Position numbers and translations under genes: made by a program
The notes under the pieces: generated by a model
What the model saw: the letters and a program-made list of their open reading frames with translations, nothing else
What the model was told of the DNA's origin: nothing
Databases searched by the model: none
From: CANQDT01 sp051878935
GTDB taxonomy: Bacteria > Bacillota > Clostridia > Lachnospirales > Lachnospiraceae
Assembly (NCBI GenBank): GCA_051878935.1
Contig: JBJELB010000082.1
Coordinates: 1 to 6,780 of the forward strand
DNA: 6,780 nucleotides
Reading direction: 5' to 3'
Part shown: piece after piece, positions 1 to 4,946 of the stretch
Position numbering within the stretch: position 1 is the stretch's first letter
Layout: every line of letters begins with the position of its first letter

Positions 1-90
1 CAGAGAAATACTTCAAAGGCGAGTGATTTACCTTGTTGAGGTGCAAATTGATTTCTTGTCCATAACTCATCCAAAAGAATTTAAGAGTAT
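1..90. other. Left-edge stretch with no assignable gene
   Basis: No gene can be supported here. On the plus strand all three frames end in stops: at 24-26 after a short tail ending EKYFKGE, at 37-39, and at 131-133 only after running through the terminator stem. On the minus strand a frame reading LDELWTRNQFAPQQGK is open to the window edge, but it has only a TTG as possible start and no ribosome binding site. A tail of a rightward gene ending at 24-26 would fit the bidirectional terminator that follows, but so little is visible that this is a guess. Confidence 0.4.
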
Positions 91-131
91 AAGAAAATCG
101 CTTAAACCTCACGGTCTAAGCGATTTTTCTT
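91..131 (-). terminator. Terminator after hpf, probably bidirectional
   Basis: A long inverted repeat, AAGAAAATCGCTTA at 91-104 against TAAGCGATTTTTCTT at 117-131, pairs over 14 bases with one extra T. An inner ACC/GGT pair closes a TCAC loop. Read leftward, the stem ends in a U-rich stretch and starts 13 bases past the hpf stop codon, so it should end the hpf transcript. The plus-strand reading also ends in a T run, so it could stop a rightward transcript as well. Confidence 0.85.
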
Positions 132-143
132 AACTTATTTTGA

Positions 144-671
144 TTAGAATTCCGGTTCAATCAAACCATATCGTTTTCCATTTCGTTTATAGACTACGTT
201 AATCTCGTCCGTTTTCGCATTGCGGAAAACATAAAAGCTATGTCCCAATAAATCCATCTGCATGCAGGCTTCTTCCACATCCATCGGTTTCACGTCAAAG
301 CTCTTACGGCGGATATCAAGCGTCTCTTCCTCTTCGTCCGTCTCCAAATCCATAAAGCCTTCCTGCAAGATACCGGATGCTTTATGTTTCTGGACAATCT
401 TATTCTTATACTTTCTTAACTGTCTCTCGATGACATCCAAAATCATATCAATGGATGCATACATATCAGGGCTTACTTCTTCTGCTCTGATGATGCTTCC
501 CTTCATCGGAATAGTAACCTCAACCTTCTGTCTTTCCTTCTCAACTGACAATGTAACATGGACTTCTGTATCAGGTGTAAAATAACGCTCCAGCTTATCC
601 ATCTTGGAATAAATAGTATTACGGATTCCTTCTGTAATTTCGATGTTTTTGCCACTAATAATGTAACGCAT
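144..671 (-). CDS. hpf: Ribosome hibernation promoting factor, long form
   Basis: Long-form HPF/RaiA-family factor of 175 residues. It binds the 30S subunit and drives pairing of 70S ribosomes into inactive 100S dimers in slow-growing or starved cells. Residues 1 to about 97 form the S30AE domain, beginning MRYIISGKNIEITEGI. Residues 98-119 are an acidic linker (TDEEEET). Residues 120-175 are the C-terminal dimerisation domain, with the typical RRKSFDVKPMDVEEA and NVVYKRNGKRYGLIEPEF stretches. The length is normal for the long form of Firmicutes. I chose ATG 671 over a TTG at 692 because AAAGGGG lies 8 bases upstream of 671 and the family begins here. It has its own promoter and terminator, so it is probably monocistronic. 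secA, a frequent downstream neighbour, is not visible. Identification is firm from the family pattern. Confidence 0.96.
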   Translation of the reverse strand: MRYIISGKNIEITEGIRNTIYSKMDKLERYFTPDTEVHVTLSVEKERQKVEVTIPMKGSIIRAEEVSPDMYASIDMILDVIERQLRKYKNKIVQKHKASGILQEGFMDLETDEEEETLDIRRKSFDVKPMDVEEACMQMDLLGHSFYVFRNAKTDEINVVYKRNGKRYGLIEPEF

Positions 672-697
672 ACAATCAACCCCTTTTGTCAAACTTT

Positions 698-711
698 GAT
701 ACCGAAGTATC
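698..711 (-). promoter_or_regulatory. UUCG hairpin at the 5' end of hpf mRNA
   Basis: In the leftward transcript this reads GAUAC-UUCG-GUAUC, a perfect 5-bp stem closed by a C-UUCG-G tetraloop, the most stable common RNA tetraloop. The transcript should begin near 712, so the hairpin would sit at or within a base or two of the 5' end, about 26 bases ahead of the ATG and clear of the ribosome binding site. Hairpins at a 5' end are known to protect mRNAs from 5'-end-dependent decay; that role here is inferred. Confidence 0.55.
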
Positions 712-718
712 TATGGAT

Positions 719-747
719 ATTATACCAATTTCCCACTGACAGTTCAA
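719..747 (-). promoter_or_regulatory. hpf promoter, sigma-A type
   Basis: Reading leftward: -35 TTGAAC (747-742), a 17-base spacer, and a perfect -10 TATAAT (724-719). The start point is expected near 712, giving a leader of about 40 bases. No sigma-B or sigma-H type elements were recognised, so any stationary-phase control would have to come from elsewhere. Confidence 0.85.
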
Positions 748-878
748 TCATTTTTCCTATGTTTCACAGAATTACCACTTGTCAAGTCATTTTGTCAATT
801 TATCTATTTTTCATGATTTATTCACAAAACAACCGTTCCTTTTGCCATTTATTGGGATATGTTGTCCCCACCTCCAAT

Positions 879-968
879 TGTGGATAATGTGGATATCTTT
901 GTGTATAAGTGCAATGCGATAGGTTTTAAGCCATTTAGCGACAAAAGTAATCCACACGGTTATCAACA
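879..968. promoter_or_regulatory. Cluster of DnaA-box-like sites
   Basis: Five 9-mers match the DnaA box TTATCCACA or its complement TGTGGATAA with at most one or two changes. They are TGTGGATAA at 879-887 (perfect), TGTGGATAT at 888-896 (directly abutting), TGTGTATAA at 900-908, TAATCCACA at 948-956 and TTATCAACA at 960-968. The first three point one way and the last two the other. A sixth, weaker TGTGTGTAA lies at 974-982. Such density is far above chance in 100 bases. It could be an origin-like element, a DnaA-titrating cluster, or a DnaA-controlled regulatory site. There is no dnaA, dnaN or rpmH in view, and no TAG-trinucleotide repeat of the DnaA-trio kind was found. Confidence 0.55.
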
Positions 969-1011
969 TTTCTTGTGTGTAATCTCCAAAAATCCTATCG
1001 AACACTTTTTC

Positions 1012-1030
1012 TTTGTGCAATATGCACAAA
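1012..1030. repeat. Perfect palindrome, 8-bp arms
   Basis: TTTGTGCA (1012-1019), ATA, TGCACAAA (1023-1030). The symmetry and length suit a dimeric DNA-binding protein, but no start codon or promoter lies close enough to say what it would control. It abuts the terminator on its right and may partly compete with that fold. Confidence 0.45.
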
Positions 1031-1065
1031 AAAATCCAAATTCTCTTATGAATCCGGATTTTTTT
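1028..1065 (-). terminator. Terminator after the copper-amine-oxidase-N-like gene
   Basis: AAAAAAATCC (1028-1037) pairs perfectly with GGATTTTTTT (1056-1065). Inside, ATTC (1040-1043) pairs with GAAT (1050-1053) around a TCTTAT loop after a small symmetric internal loop. Read leftward the stem ends in seven T residues, 63 bases past the stop codon of the gene at 1129-1587. The A and T tracts make it potentially bidirectional. Confidence 0.75.
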
Positions 1066-1128
1066 GTCAGGTCATTCCCTGTTTTCATATTCATTTCTGT
1101 TCCTTGCGTTCCGGTGTTTTCACAAACG

Positions 1129-1587
1129 TTAGCGTGATTTTATGGCAATGACGTGTTTTTTGGATGTCCAGGTCACCTTTACCTTAGCCCCCAAAATCTT
1201 TTCCACAGCCTCTGCCGGAACATAGAGTACTCCTTTTCGAACAACCGGAGCCTGTTTCAGCTTCGCCTTCTTATTGATATTTTTTGTCAGATCTGCGATG
1301 CTGACTGTTTTTTTGCCCGCTTTCACGGTACACAATCTGGTTTGCTTCGTCACCAGCATCAGCTGATCTGCCTCAAAATATTCCACACTGCCACCGAGCT
1401 TACCAAAAATCTCCTCCGCAGGAAGCATCACTGTTTTCTTCACCTTTATCGGCTTATGTATCAGTGTAACCGCTTTCTGATTGATGGTAATTCTGGTTTT
1501 CGGCGCAGCATCCACCGGCAATATAGAAATATAGAATGTAAAAGCTGCCAATACGGTTATCATAAACAATCGAATACTTTTCTTCAT
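1129..1587 (-). CDS. Secreted copper-amine-oxidase N-terminal-domain-like protein
   Basis: A 152-residue exported protein. Residues 1-28 are a signal peptide: MKKSIR, a hydrophobic core, then PVDA-A, with cleavage likely around residues 27-28. The rest resembles the stalk domain first named from copper amine oxidases (Cu_amine_oxidN1), widespread in wall proteins of Firmicutes and not itself catalytic. Two related half-repeats are visible: VMLPAEEIFGKLGGSVEY (53-70) and LYVPAEAVEKILGAKVKVTW (121-140). These match the family's LVPLRxxxExLGxxVxW pattern. The mature part is strongly lysine-rich, which would suit binding to acidic wall polymers (inference). ATG 1587 is preferred because GGAG lies 7 bases upstream; ATG 1590 directly before it is also possible. 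A weak hairpin separates it from the operon upstream and a good terminator follows. No clear promoter was found, so read-through from upstream may contribute. Its exact role is unknown. Confidence 0.75.
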   Translation of the reverse strand: MKKSIRLFMITVLAAFTFYISILPVDAAPKTRITINQKAVTLIHKPIKVKKTVMLPAEEIFGKLGGSVEYFEADQLMLVTKQTRLCTVKAGKKTVSIADLTKNINKKAKLKQAPVVRKGVLYVPAEAVEKILGAKVKVTWTSKKHVIAIKSR

Positions 1588-1625
1588 CATAGTTCTCCTC
1601 GTTTTCTCACAGTTTAACAGATACG

Positions 1626-1660
1626 ACAATAGGGAAGTACATGACGAACTTCCCTACTGT
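1626..1660 (-). terminator. Hairpin between the small-protein gene and the downstream gene
   Basis: TAGGGAAGT (1630-1638) pairs perfectly with ACTTCCCTA (1648-1656). After one A-C mismatch the stem extends by ACA/TGT to 1626-1660. It lies 29 bases past the small-protein stop codon and fits a terminator for that operon, but leftward it is followed only by a mixed TTGTCGTATC rather than a T run, so termination may be partial. The T-rich run is on the plus-strand side (1665-1680), where no gene reads into it. A protein-binding dyad is the alternative. Confidence 0.5.
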
Positions 1661-1688
1661 CTAATATTTTCTTTTTTATTCTGTTTTA

Positions 1689-1868
1689 TTATTCAAACAG
1701 TTCAGGATACAAATCACTATAAGATGCTTGTCCGGCCTGTGTAAAGTTAACGCCACTTCCAATACTCGTTTTGAGCGTCAGATTCTCAGGCACAGCCGAA
1801 GCTGTAAACATATCAGCCACATCATATCTTGACACCGCCATCTCCGGTGTTACATATACTTTCTTCAT
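1689..1868 (-). CDS. 59-residue small protein encoded after the secreted 568-residue protein
   Basis: An intact small gene: ATG at 1868, TAA ending at 1689, with GGGAG 9 bases upstream. It begins only 17 bases after the stop codon of the 568-residue secreted protein, and that gap holds its ribosome binding site, so the two are almost certainly one operon. The product starts MKKVYVTPEMAVSRYDVADM and continues with a Ser/Thr/Gly-rich middle and an acidic, aromatic tail ending in LYPELFE. It has no signal peptide, membrane segment or cysteine. The opening, MKKxYxxPE followed by an acidic stretch and a TAS, resembles short proteins and some RiPP leaders (the YxxP element of lasso-peptide leaders), but no modifying enzyme is encoded nearby. 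I do not recognise a family. A chaperone or regulator of the neighbouring secreted protein is equally possible. That it is translated is supported by the spacing and ribosome binding site; the function is unknown. Confidence 0.7.
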   Translation of the reverse strand: MKKVYVTPEMAVSRYDVADMFTASAVPENLTLKTSIGSGVNFTQAGQASYSDLYPELFE

Positions 1869-1885
1869 ATTCTGACTCTCCCTTC

Positions 1886-3592
1886 CTATTCTTCTGACGT
1901 TGTAGTTTGAACATTATTAGTCCAATCTACCGTTGTTCCGTAAGCATCCGAATATGTTGTAGTATTATCCTTTAATGTTACAAAAGCTTTTGCATACCAC
2001 GTATTACTATCAGTTTCCGGAATATTTACAACATCAGCGTAAAAACCGCCTTCAGACGGCGCACCCTCTTTAACAATACTCTTTGCTGATACTGTTCCAT
2101 CACTCTTGACAAAATATACACCATAGGAAGCAATTTCATTCTCATCATATGTCTCATTACATTTTGCAAGGAAACGAATGATGCCCTTCTTTACTCCACT
2201 AGCGGTATAATAACCGGAGTCAGTATCGGTAGACCATGTTGTGTAATGAAGAACTAATTTAGGAACTATCGAAGCAGTATGAATCCTATAATTACCATCA
2301 GCATTCACACCATACGGTTCAGTACCAGTAACGTAACCTTGATCATTAACAGTATCTGCCAATCCATCTGCCAATCCAAAGATCGCATCATTTCCACCAT
2401 TATTTCCGATAAAGTACACTGTCAAGTTATCATTGTTTTGGATCGTATCTTCAGATAAAGCAAACTTAATTTTCCCACTAGGATCCGTCAAAGAAAAATC
2501 TCCTAATGAAGTTGCCTGATCTCTCACTACAATATTAGTAACGTTAGTGCTGGTAAACGTAGGAACTGTCGCTGTATAATATGCACTATAACTCTTTGGG
2601 CTCGTCTCGGAGGCCGTATTATTGTTGTTACTCGTGAGTGTTCCACTCGCTTGATACTCTAACTCAATACTGGATACCTGATACCGAGAATGATTATTTA
2701 AGAACTCTTTCACTCCCGACAAATCCATACCCATCAGGAAAACATTCGTACTATCTAACCATACACCTCTACTATGACCATCTTTAGTACTAAACGTAAA
2801 TCCTTCACCTCCCTCATATTTCCACATTCCACTATTAATCTTAGTTCCTCCATTTTGATAGTTCAAGCCGTAGGAAGGATATACCGTAACCGTCCGTTTT
2901 TCAGAATCCACATATGTGCCACCTGTATACTCTTTCAATGTGCCATAAATCTTCAGATTCGATACCTTGGTTCCTTGCCATCCATCCATTACAAGAACCA
3001 AATACCGCTCTTGCTCCTCGTCCGGTAAACTGTATGGAGTACTCGTTACCTCCGTCAATGAATATGGGTTGCCTGTATAAAAATAGCCTGCGCGATAGGA
3101 TTTTGCCCAATCCGCTGAATCCGCACTGTCCGGAACGTTGGACAACTCACTCGGAACTGTAGTAACAATCGTATCCTCAGTAGTAATCCATGCACTTATT
3201 TTAGCATCAGTATTATCTTTACCATCCTTAATTTCTCTTGCCACATAACTGATACCATCAATTGTTTTCAACTTCGAAATATCAAATATCATATAAGTTA
3301 AACACTTGGAAGACGATGTTGCAGTACGATAGAAAGTCACCGAAGTATCATTTTGAATATTGGTCAAAACATCTGATAGTGTCACATCATTATAAGCATC
3401 TCCAGATTTATACAACTTTGCATCATCTTGGCCATCACCACTGGCAGTAAAAAGCGCCGCAAAGGTATAATCCGTTCCCATCGTCAGCAAATTATCTTCT
3501 GCCGCCTCAACAGCAGGTGGCATCATCAGCATACTGATTCCCATTGCAACAGTCATGGAAACTGACACCACTTTTTTGAATAGTTTTCTCAT
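1886..3592 (-). CDS. Large secreted protein of unknown function, Ser/Thr-rich, multi-domain
   Basis: A 568-residue exported protein that I cannot place in a named family. Residues 1-30 are a signal peptide (MRKLFKKVVS, a hydrophobic core, then AVEA-A). About 33-222 reads as one beta-rich domain (from LLTMGTDYTFAALF to KIYGTLKEY). About 225-455 reads as a second with Asn/Thr/Ser-rich loops and an NNNN run at 322-325. Residues 466-556 form a compact third unit: GVKKGIIRFLAK, YGVYFVKSDGT, GGFYADVVNIP, then WYAKAFVTLKDNTTTY. This last unit has the look of fibronectin-like C-terminal modules of Clostridial surface proteins. Only two cysteines occur (97 and 478). There is no LPxTG, S-layer-homology domain, choline-binding repeat or lipobox, so it is likely released or held non-covalently. 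ATG 3592 has an excellent AGGAGG 7 bases upstream. It heads an operon with the 59-residue protein, under a promoter with an unusual G/C-tract spacer. Confidence 0.8.
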   Translation of the reverse strand: MRKLFKKVVSVSMTVAMGISMLMMPPAVEAAEDNLLTMGTDYTFAALFTASGDGQDDAKLYKSGDAYNDVTLSDVLTNIQNDTSVTFYRTATSSSKCLTYMIFDISKLKTIDGISYVAREIKDGKDNTDAKISAWITTEDTIVTTVPSELSNVPDSADSADWAKSYRAGYFYTGNPYSLTEVTSTPYSLPDEEQERYLVLVMDGWQGTKVSNLKIYGTLKEYTGGTYVDSEKRTVTVYPSYGLNYQNGGTKINSGMWKYEGGEGFTFSTKDGHSRGVWLDSTNVFLMGMDLSGVKEFLNNHSRYQVSSIELEYQASGTLTSNNNNTASETSPKSYSAYYTATVPTFTSTNVTNIVVRDQATSLGDFSLTDPSGKIKFALSEDTIQNNDNLTVYFIGNNGGNDAIFGLADGLADTVNDQGYVTGTEPYGVNADGNYRIHTASIVPKLVLHYTTWSTDTDSGYYTASGVKKGIIRFLAKCNETYDENEIASYGVYFVKSDGTVSAKSIVKEGAPSEGGFYADVVNIPETDSNTWYAKAFVTLKDNTTTYSDAYGTTVDWTNNVQTTTSEE

Positions 3593-3621
3593 ATTCCTTC
3601 CTCCTCATAAAATATATGAGT

Positions 3622-3649
3622 AGTGTACCACCCCCCCGGGGTTAGTCAA
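3622..3649 (-). promoter_or_regulatory. Promoter of the secreted-protein operon with a G7 tract in the spacer
   Basis: Leftward: -35 TTGACT (3649-3644), a 16-base spacer AACCCCGGGGGGGTGG, and -10 TACACT (3627-3622). The start point is expected near 3615, giving a very short leader that still contains the ribosome binding site. The spacer contains CCCC followed by seven Gs (3641-3631), strikingly GC-rich in an AT-rich intergenic region. One extra G would give the optimal 17-base spacing. Homopolymer tracts in this position drive phase variation in other bacteria (for example Neisseria porA); here that is inference. Confidence 0.65.
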
Positions 3650-3656
3650 GCCTAAC
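3641..3656. promoter_or_regulatory. Dyad overlapping the -35 box of the secreted-protein operon
   Basis: GTTAG (3641-3645) and CTAAC (3652-3656) form an inverted repeat around six bases that contain most of the -35 element. A repressor bound here would block the polymerase. Five-base arms are short, so chance is possible. Confidence 0.35.
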
Positions 3657-3740
3657 TTTGCATTTTTCGATTCTTGGTTTGAAAATTCTCCACAGTTTTG
3701 CAACTACTTTTAGCTTAGGAATGATATAAATTACAGCACT

Positions 3741-3770
3741 TAAAAATCGGGACAATTCCTTGTCCCGATT
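3741..3770 (-). terminator. Terminator of the NlpC/P60 gene
   Basis: A perfect 11-bp stem, AATCGGGACAA (3745-3755) with TTGTCCCGATT (3760-3770), closed by TTCC. Read leftward it is followed by a short T run (complement of 3742-3746). It begins 10 bases past the stop codon and separates the hydrolase gene from the promoter of the next operon. Confidence 0.9.
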
Positions 3771-3780
3771 CCAAATCAAC

Positions 3781-4707
3781 TTATTCATTTACGATTCTTC
3801 TCGCTGCACATGGCTCACGATAATCATAAGCAGAAATAATAATTCCGGTCGTTGATGTGCTTGCATGTACGATCTGCTGATTACCAATATAGATTGCTAC
3901 ATGTCCCGGTGCCTCCGGATCGCCATAGAAAATCAGGTCTCCCGGCTGTACATCCTTCACCTTGATTGCCTTACCATCTCCTATCTGGTCATAGGTCGAG
4001 CGACCCATCTGATATCCAAAGTGTTCAAAGACACGCATTACAAATCCTGAGCAATCCGCACCATTGGTCAGGCTCGTCCCGCCATAGACGTATGGATTCC
4101 CTACATGCTGGCAGGCAAAATCAATTATCTGTCTGCGAAGCTTGGAAACATTGCCCGCATCAACGATATTCGTATCTTCTACCGCTACCGCTTCAGGAGC
4201 TACATATTCAATATCAACATAATCCTTCGCAACAAATCCATTGGCTGTCGCTGAAACCTTAACCTTGGCCCAATCGGAATATTCCTTCGCAACAGTCAAT
4301 CGATCACCTTTGCTGGCAACCTTTAACACATCAGAACCAATCGTCATACGATTGCGGATATTCAGGGAAGTAGCTGTTACCTCTGCCACTTTCGCATTGT
4401 GCTTCTCCAGATAAGCTTCCGCTTTCTTTCCCGTAATAATATAATCGTTGCTAACATAACCTGTTATATCGCCTGACTGGATCTTCGTCCATTGCTTACC
4501 CTTACTAAGAATACGACCAAATCCACCATCTCTTAACTTTCCGATAGAAGTCGATGAAATCGATGCTTCTTCGCGAATGTTGAGATATGTACTTACCCGG
4601 GCAACTGCATATTCTTTTTTCTCAGCAGATGCTTTCATCTGTGTGCCAAATACAGTCAACCCCATGAAAGCCGTCAGTAACGTAACCCTCAATACGTTCC
4701 TAAGCAT
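3781..4707 (-). CDS. Secreted SH3-SH3-NlpC/P60 cell-wall peptidase
   Basis: A 308-residue exported peptidoglycan endopeptidase. NlpC/P60 enzymes are cysteine peptidases that usually cut the gamma-D-glutamyl to diamino-acid bond of wall stem peptides. Residues 1-28 are a signal peptide ending KASA. Two bacterial SH3 domains follow, at about 34-92 (STYLNIREEAS to GYVSNDYI) and about 106-165 (ATSLNIRNRMT to GFVAKDYV); such domains hold the enzyme on the wall. Residues 190-308 are the NlpC/P60 domain. The catalytic cysteine is C219 in GADCSGFV, the histidine is H269 in GHVAIYIG, and the likely third residue is H281 in IVHAS, so the triad looks complete. ATG 4707 has GGAGG 7 bases upstream. The gene has its own consensus promoter and terminator, so it is a single-gene unit. 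It may serve in growth, separation or turnover of the wall; the sequence does not say which. Confidence 0.93.
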   Translation of the reverse strand: MLRNVLRVTLLTAFMGLTVFGTQMKASAEKKEYAVARVSTYLNIREEASISSTSIGKLRDGGFGRILSKGKQWTKIQSGDITGYVSNDYIITGKKAEAYLEKHNAKVAEVTATSLNIRNRMTIGSDVLKVASKGDRLTVAKEYSDWAKVKVSATANGFVAKDYVDIEYVAPEAVAVEDTNIVDAGNVSKLRRQIIDFACQHVGNPYVYGGTSLTNGADCSGFVMRVFEHFGYQMGRSTYDQIGDGKAIKVKDVQPGDLIFYGDPEAPGHVAIYIGNQQIVHASTSTTGIIISAYDYREPCAARRIVNE

Positions 4708-4773
4708 TCATCTTCCTCCAAAATATTAATATTTGTATATAAATATTACGAAACTATTAACTAAGCCAAGCAC

Positions 4774-4802
4774 ATTATAACAATTATATATCATTATGTC
4801 AA
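4774..4802 (-). promoter_or_regulatory. Perfect-consensus promoter of the NlpC/P60 gene
   Basis: Leftward: TTGACA (4802-4797), exactly 17 bases, TATAAT (4779-4774). Both boxes match the sigma-A consensus fully, and an A/T-rich stretch precedes the -35, so strong constitutive expression is expected. The leader is about 60 bases. The pair of TGTCGAT motifs at 4834-4850 lies upstream and could be a control site. Confidence 0.93.
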
Positions 4803-4833
4803 TATTTTTACAGTGATTTTGCAGGGATACGCT

Positions 4834-4850
4834 TGTCGATTTTTGTCGAT
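4834..4850. promoter_or_regulatory. Paired TGTCGAT motif, copy A
   Basis: TGTCGATTTTTGTCGAT holds the heptamer TGTCGAT twice, 10 bases apart, about one helical turn. TGTCGAT differs by one base from the core of the Spo0A box (TTTGTCGAA). The site lies between the divergent NlpC/P60 and Rpn genes and marks the left limit of the duplicated segment. Binding by Spo0A or another response regulator is inference. Confidence 0.35.
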
Positions 4851-4877
4851 AAATTTACCCATTTTCCCACATTTTTA

Positions 4878-4917
4878 TTGTAAATATTTGTCATACTAAT
4901 ATTGTTGATAATTACAA
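4878..4917. promoter_or_regulatory. Imperfect 40-bp dyad upstream of Rpn copy A
   Basis: TTGTAAATAT (4878-4887) and ATAATTACAA (4908-4917) are complementary at 9 of 10 positions. Inside, AATATT occurs twice, also inverted. No convincing -35/-10 pair was found here: GATAAT at 4907-4912 could be a -10, but its TTGTCA partner is only 13 bases away. The dyad may be an operator overlapping an atypical promoter, or an mRNA hairpin ahead of the ribosome binding site. It is repeated identically at 6038-6077. Confidence 0.4.
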
Positions 4918-4946
4918 CTTCCAATGTTAGAATGAAAGGAGATTAC

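Larger units (their letters stand above)
672..1128. other. 457-base gene-free region between hpf and the copper-amine-oxidase-N-like gene
   Basis: No credible gene is present. The two open frames here (859-1137 plus, 811-1029 minus) lack ribosome binding sites and recognisable protein patterns. From left to right the region holds the hpf leader and promoter (to 747), an AT-rich stretch with TTGTCAA motifs at 686-692, 779-785 and 792-798 (the middle one inside the palindrome ACTTGTCAAGT, 777-787), a cluster of DnaA-box-like 9-mers (879-968), a perfect 8-bp palindrome (1012-1030) and a terminator (1028-1065). Bases 1066-1128 show nothing recognisable. Confidence 0.75.

Noticed and set aside
1..90. 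Minus-strand frame reading LDELWTRNQFAPQQGK to the window edge
   Set aside because: It lies just past the hpf terminator with only a TTG start and no ribosome binding site, so it cannot be supported as a gene from so short a stretch.
879..968. Calling this the chromosomal origin oriC
   Set aside because: DnaA-like boxes are present, but no dnaA, dnaN or rpmH is in view and no DnaA-trio-like repeat was found; kept only as a DnaA-site cluster.
811..1029. Minus-strand open frame across the DnaA-like cluster
   Set aside because: It begins with TTG, has no ribosome binding site, shows no recognisable protein pattern, and overlaps the site cluster and the palindrome.
859..1137. Plus-strand open frame in the hpf upstream gap
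   Set aside because: No ribosome binding site, no known motif, crosses the terminator and overlaps the end of the copper-amine-oxidase-N-like gene antisense.
1153..1617. Plus-strand open frame of 154 codons
   Set aside because: It lies wholly antisense to the secreted copper-amine-oxidase-N-like gene, which has a signal peptide, ribosome binding site and family pattern.
1689..1868. Firm call of a lasso-peptide or other RiPP precursor
   Set aside because: Only a YxxP-like leader element is shared; there is no modifying enzyme, peptidase or transporter in the window.
3966..4262. Plus-strand open frames within the NlpC/P60 gene
   Set aside because: Antisense to a gene with an intact catalytic triad and a consensus promoter; the predicted product has no known features.
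4903..4911. A DnaA-box-like TGTTGATAA upstream of Rpn copy A (also in copy B)
   Set aside because: A single one-mismatch match in AT-rich DNA is expected by chance and sits inside the larger dyad.
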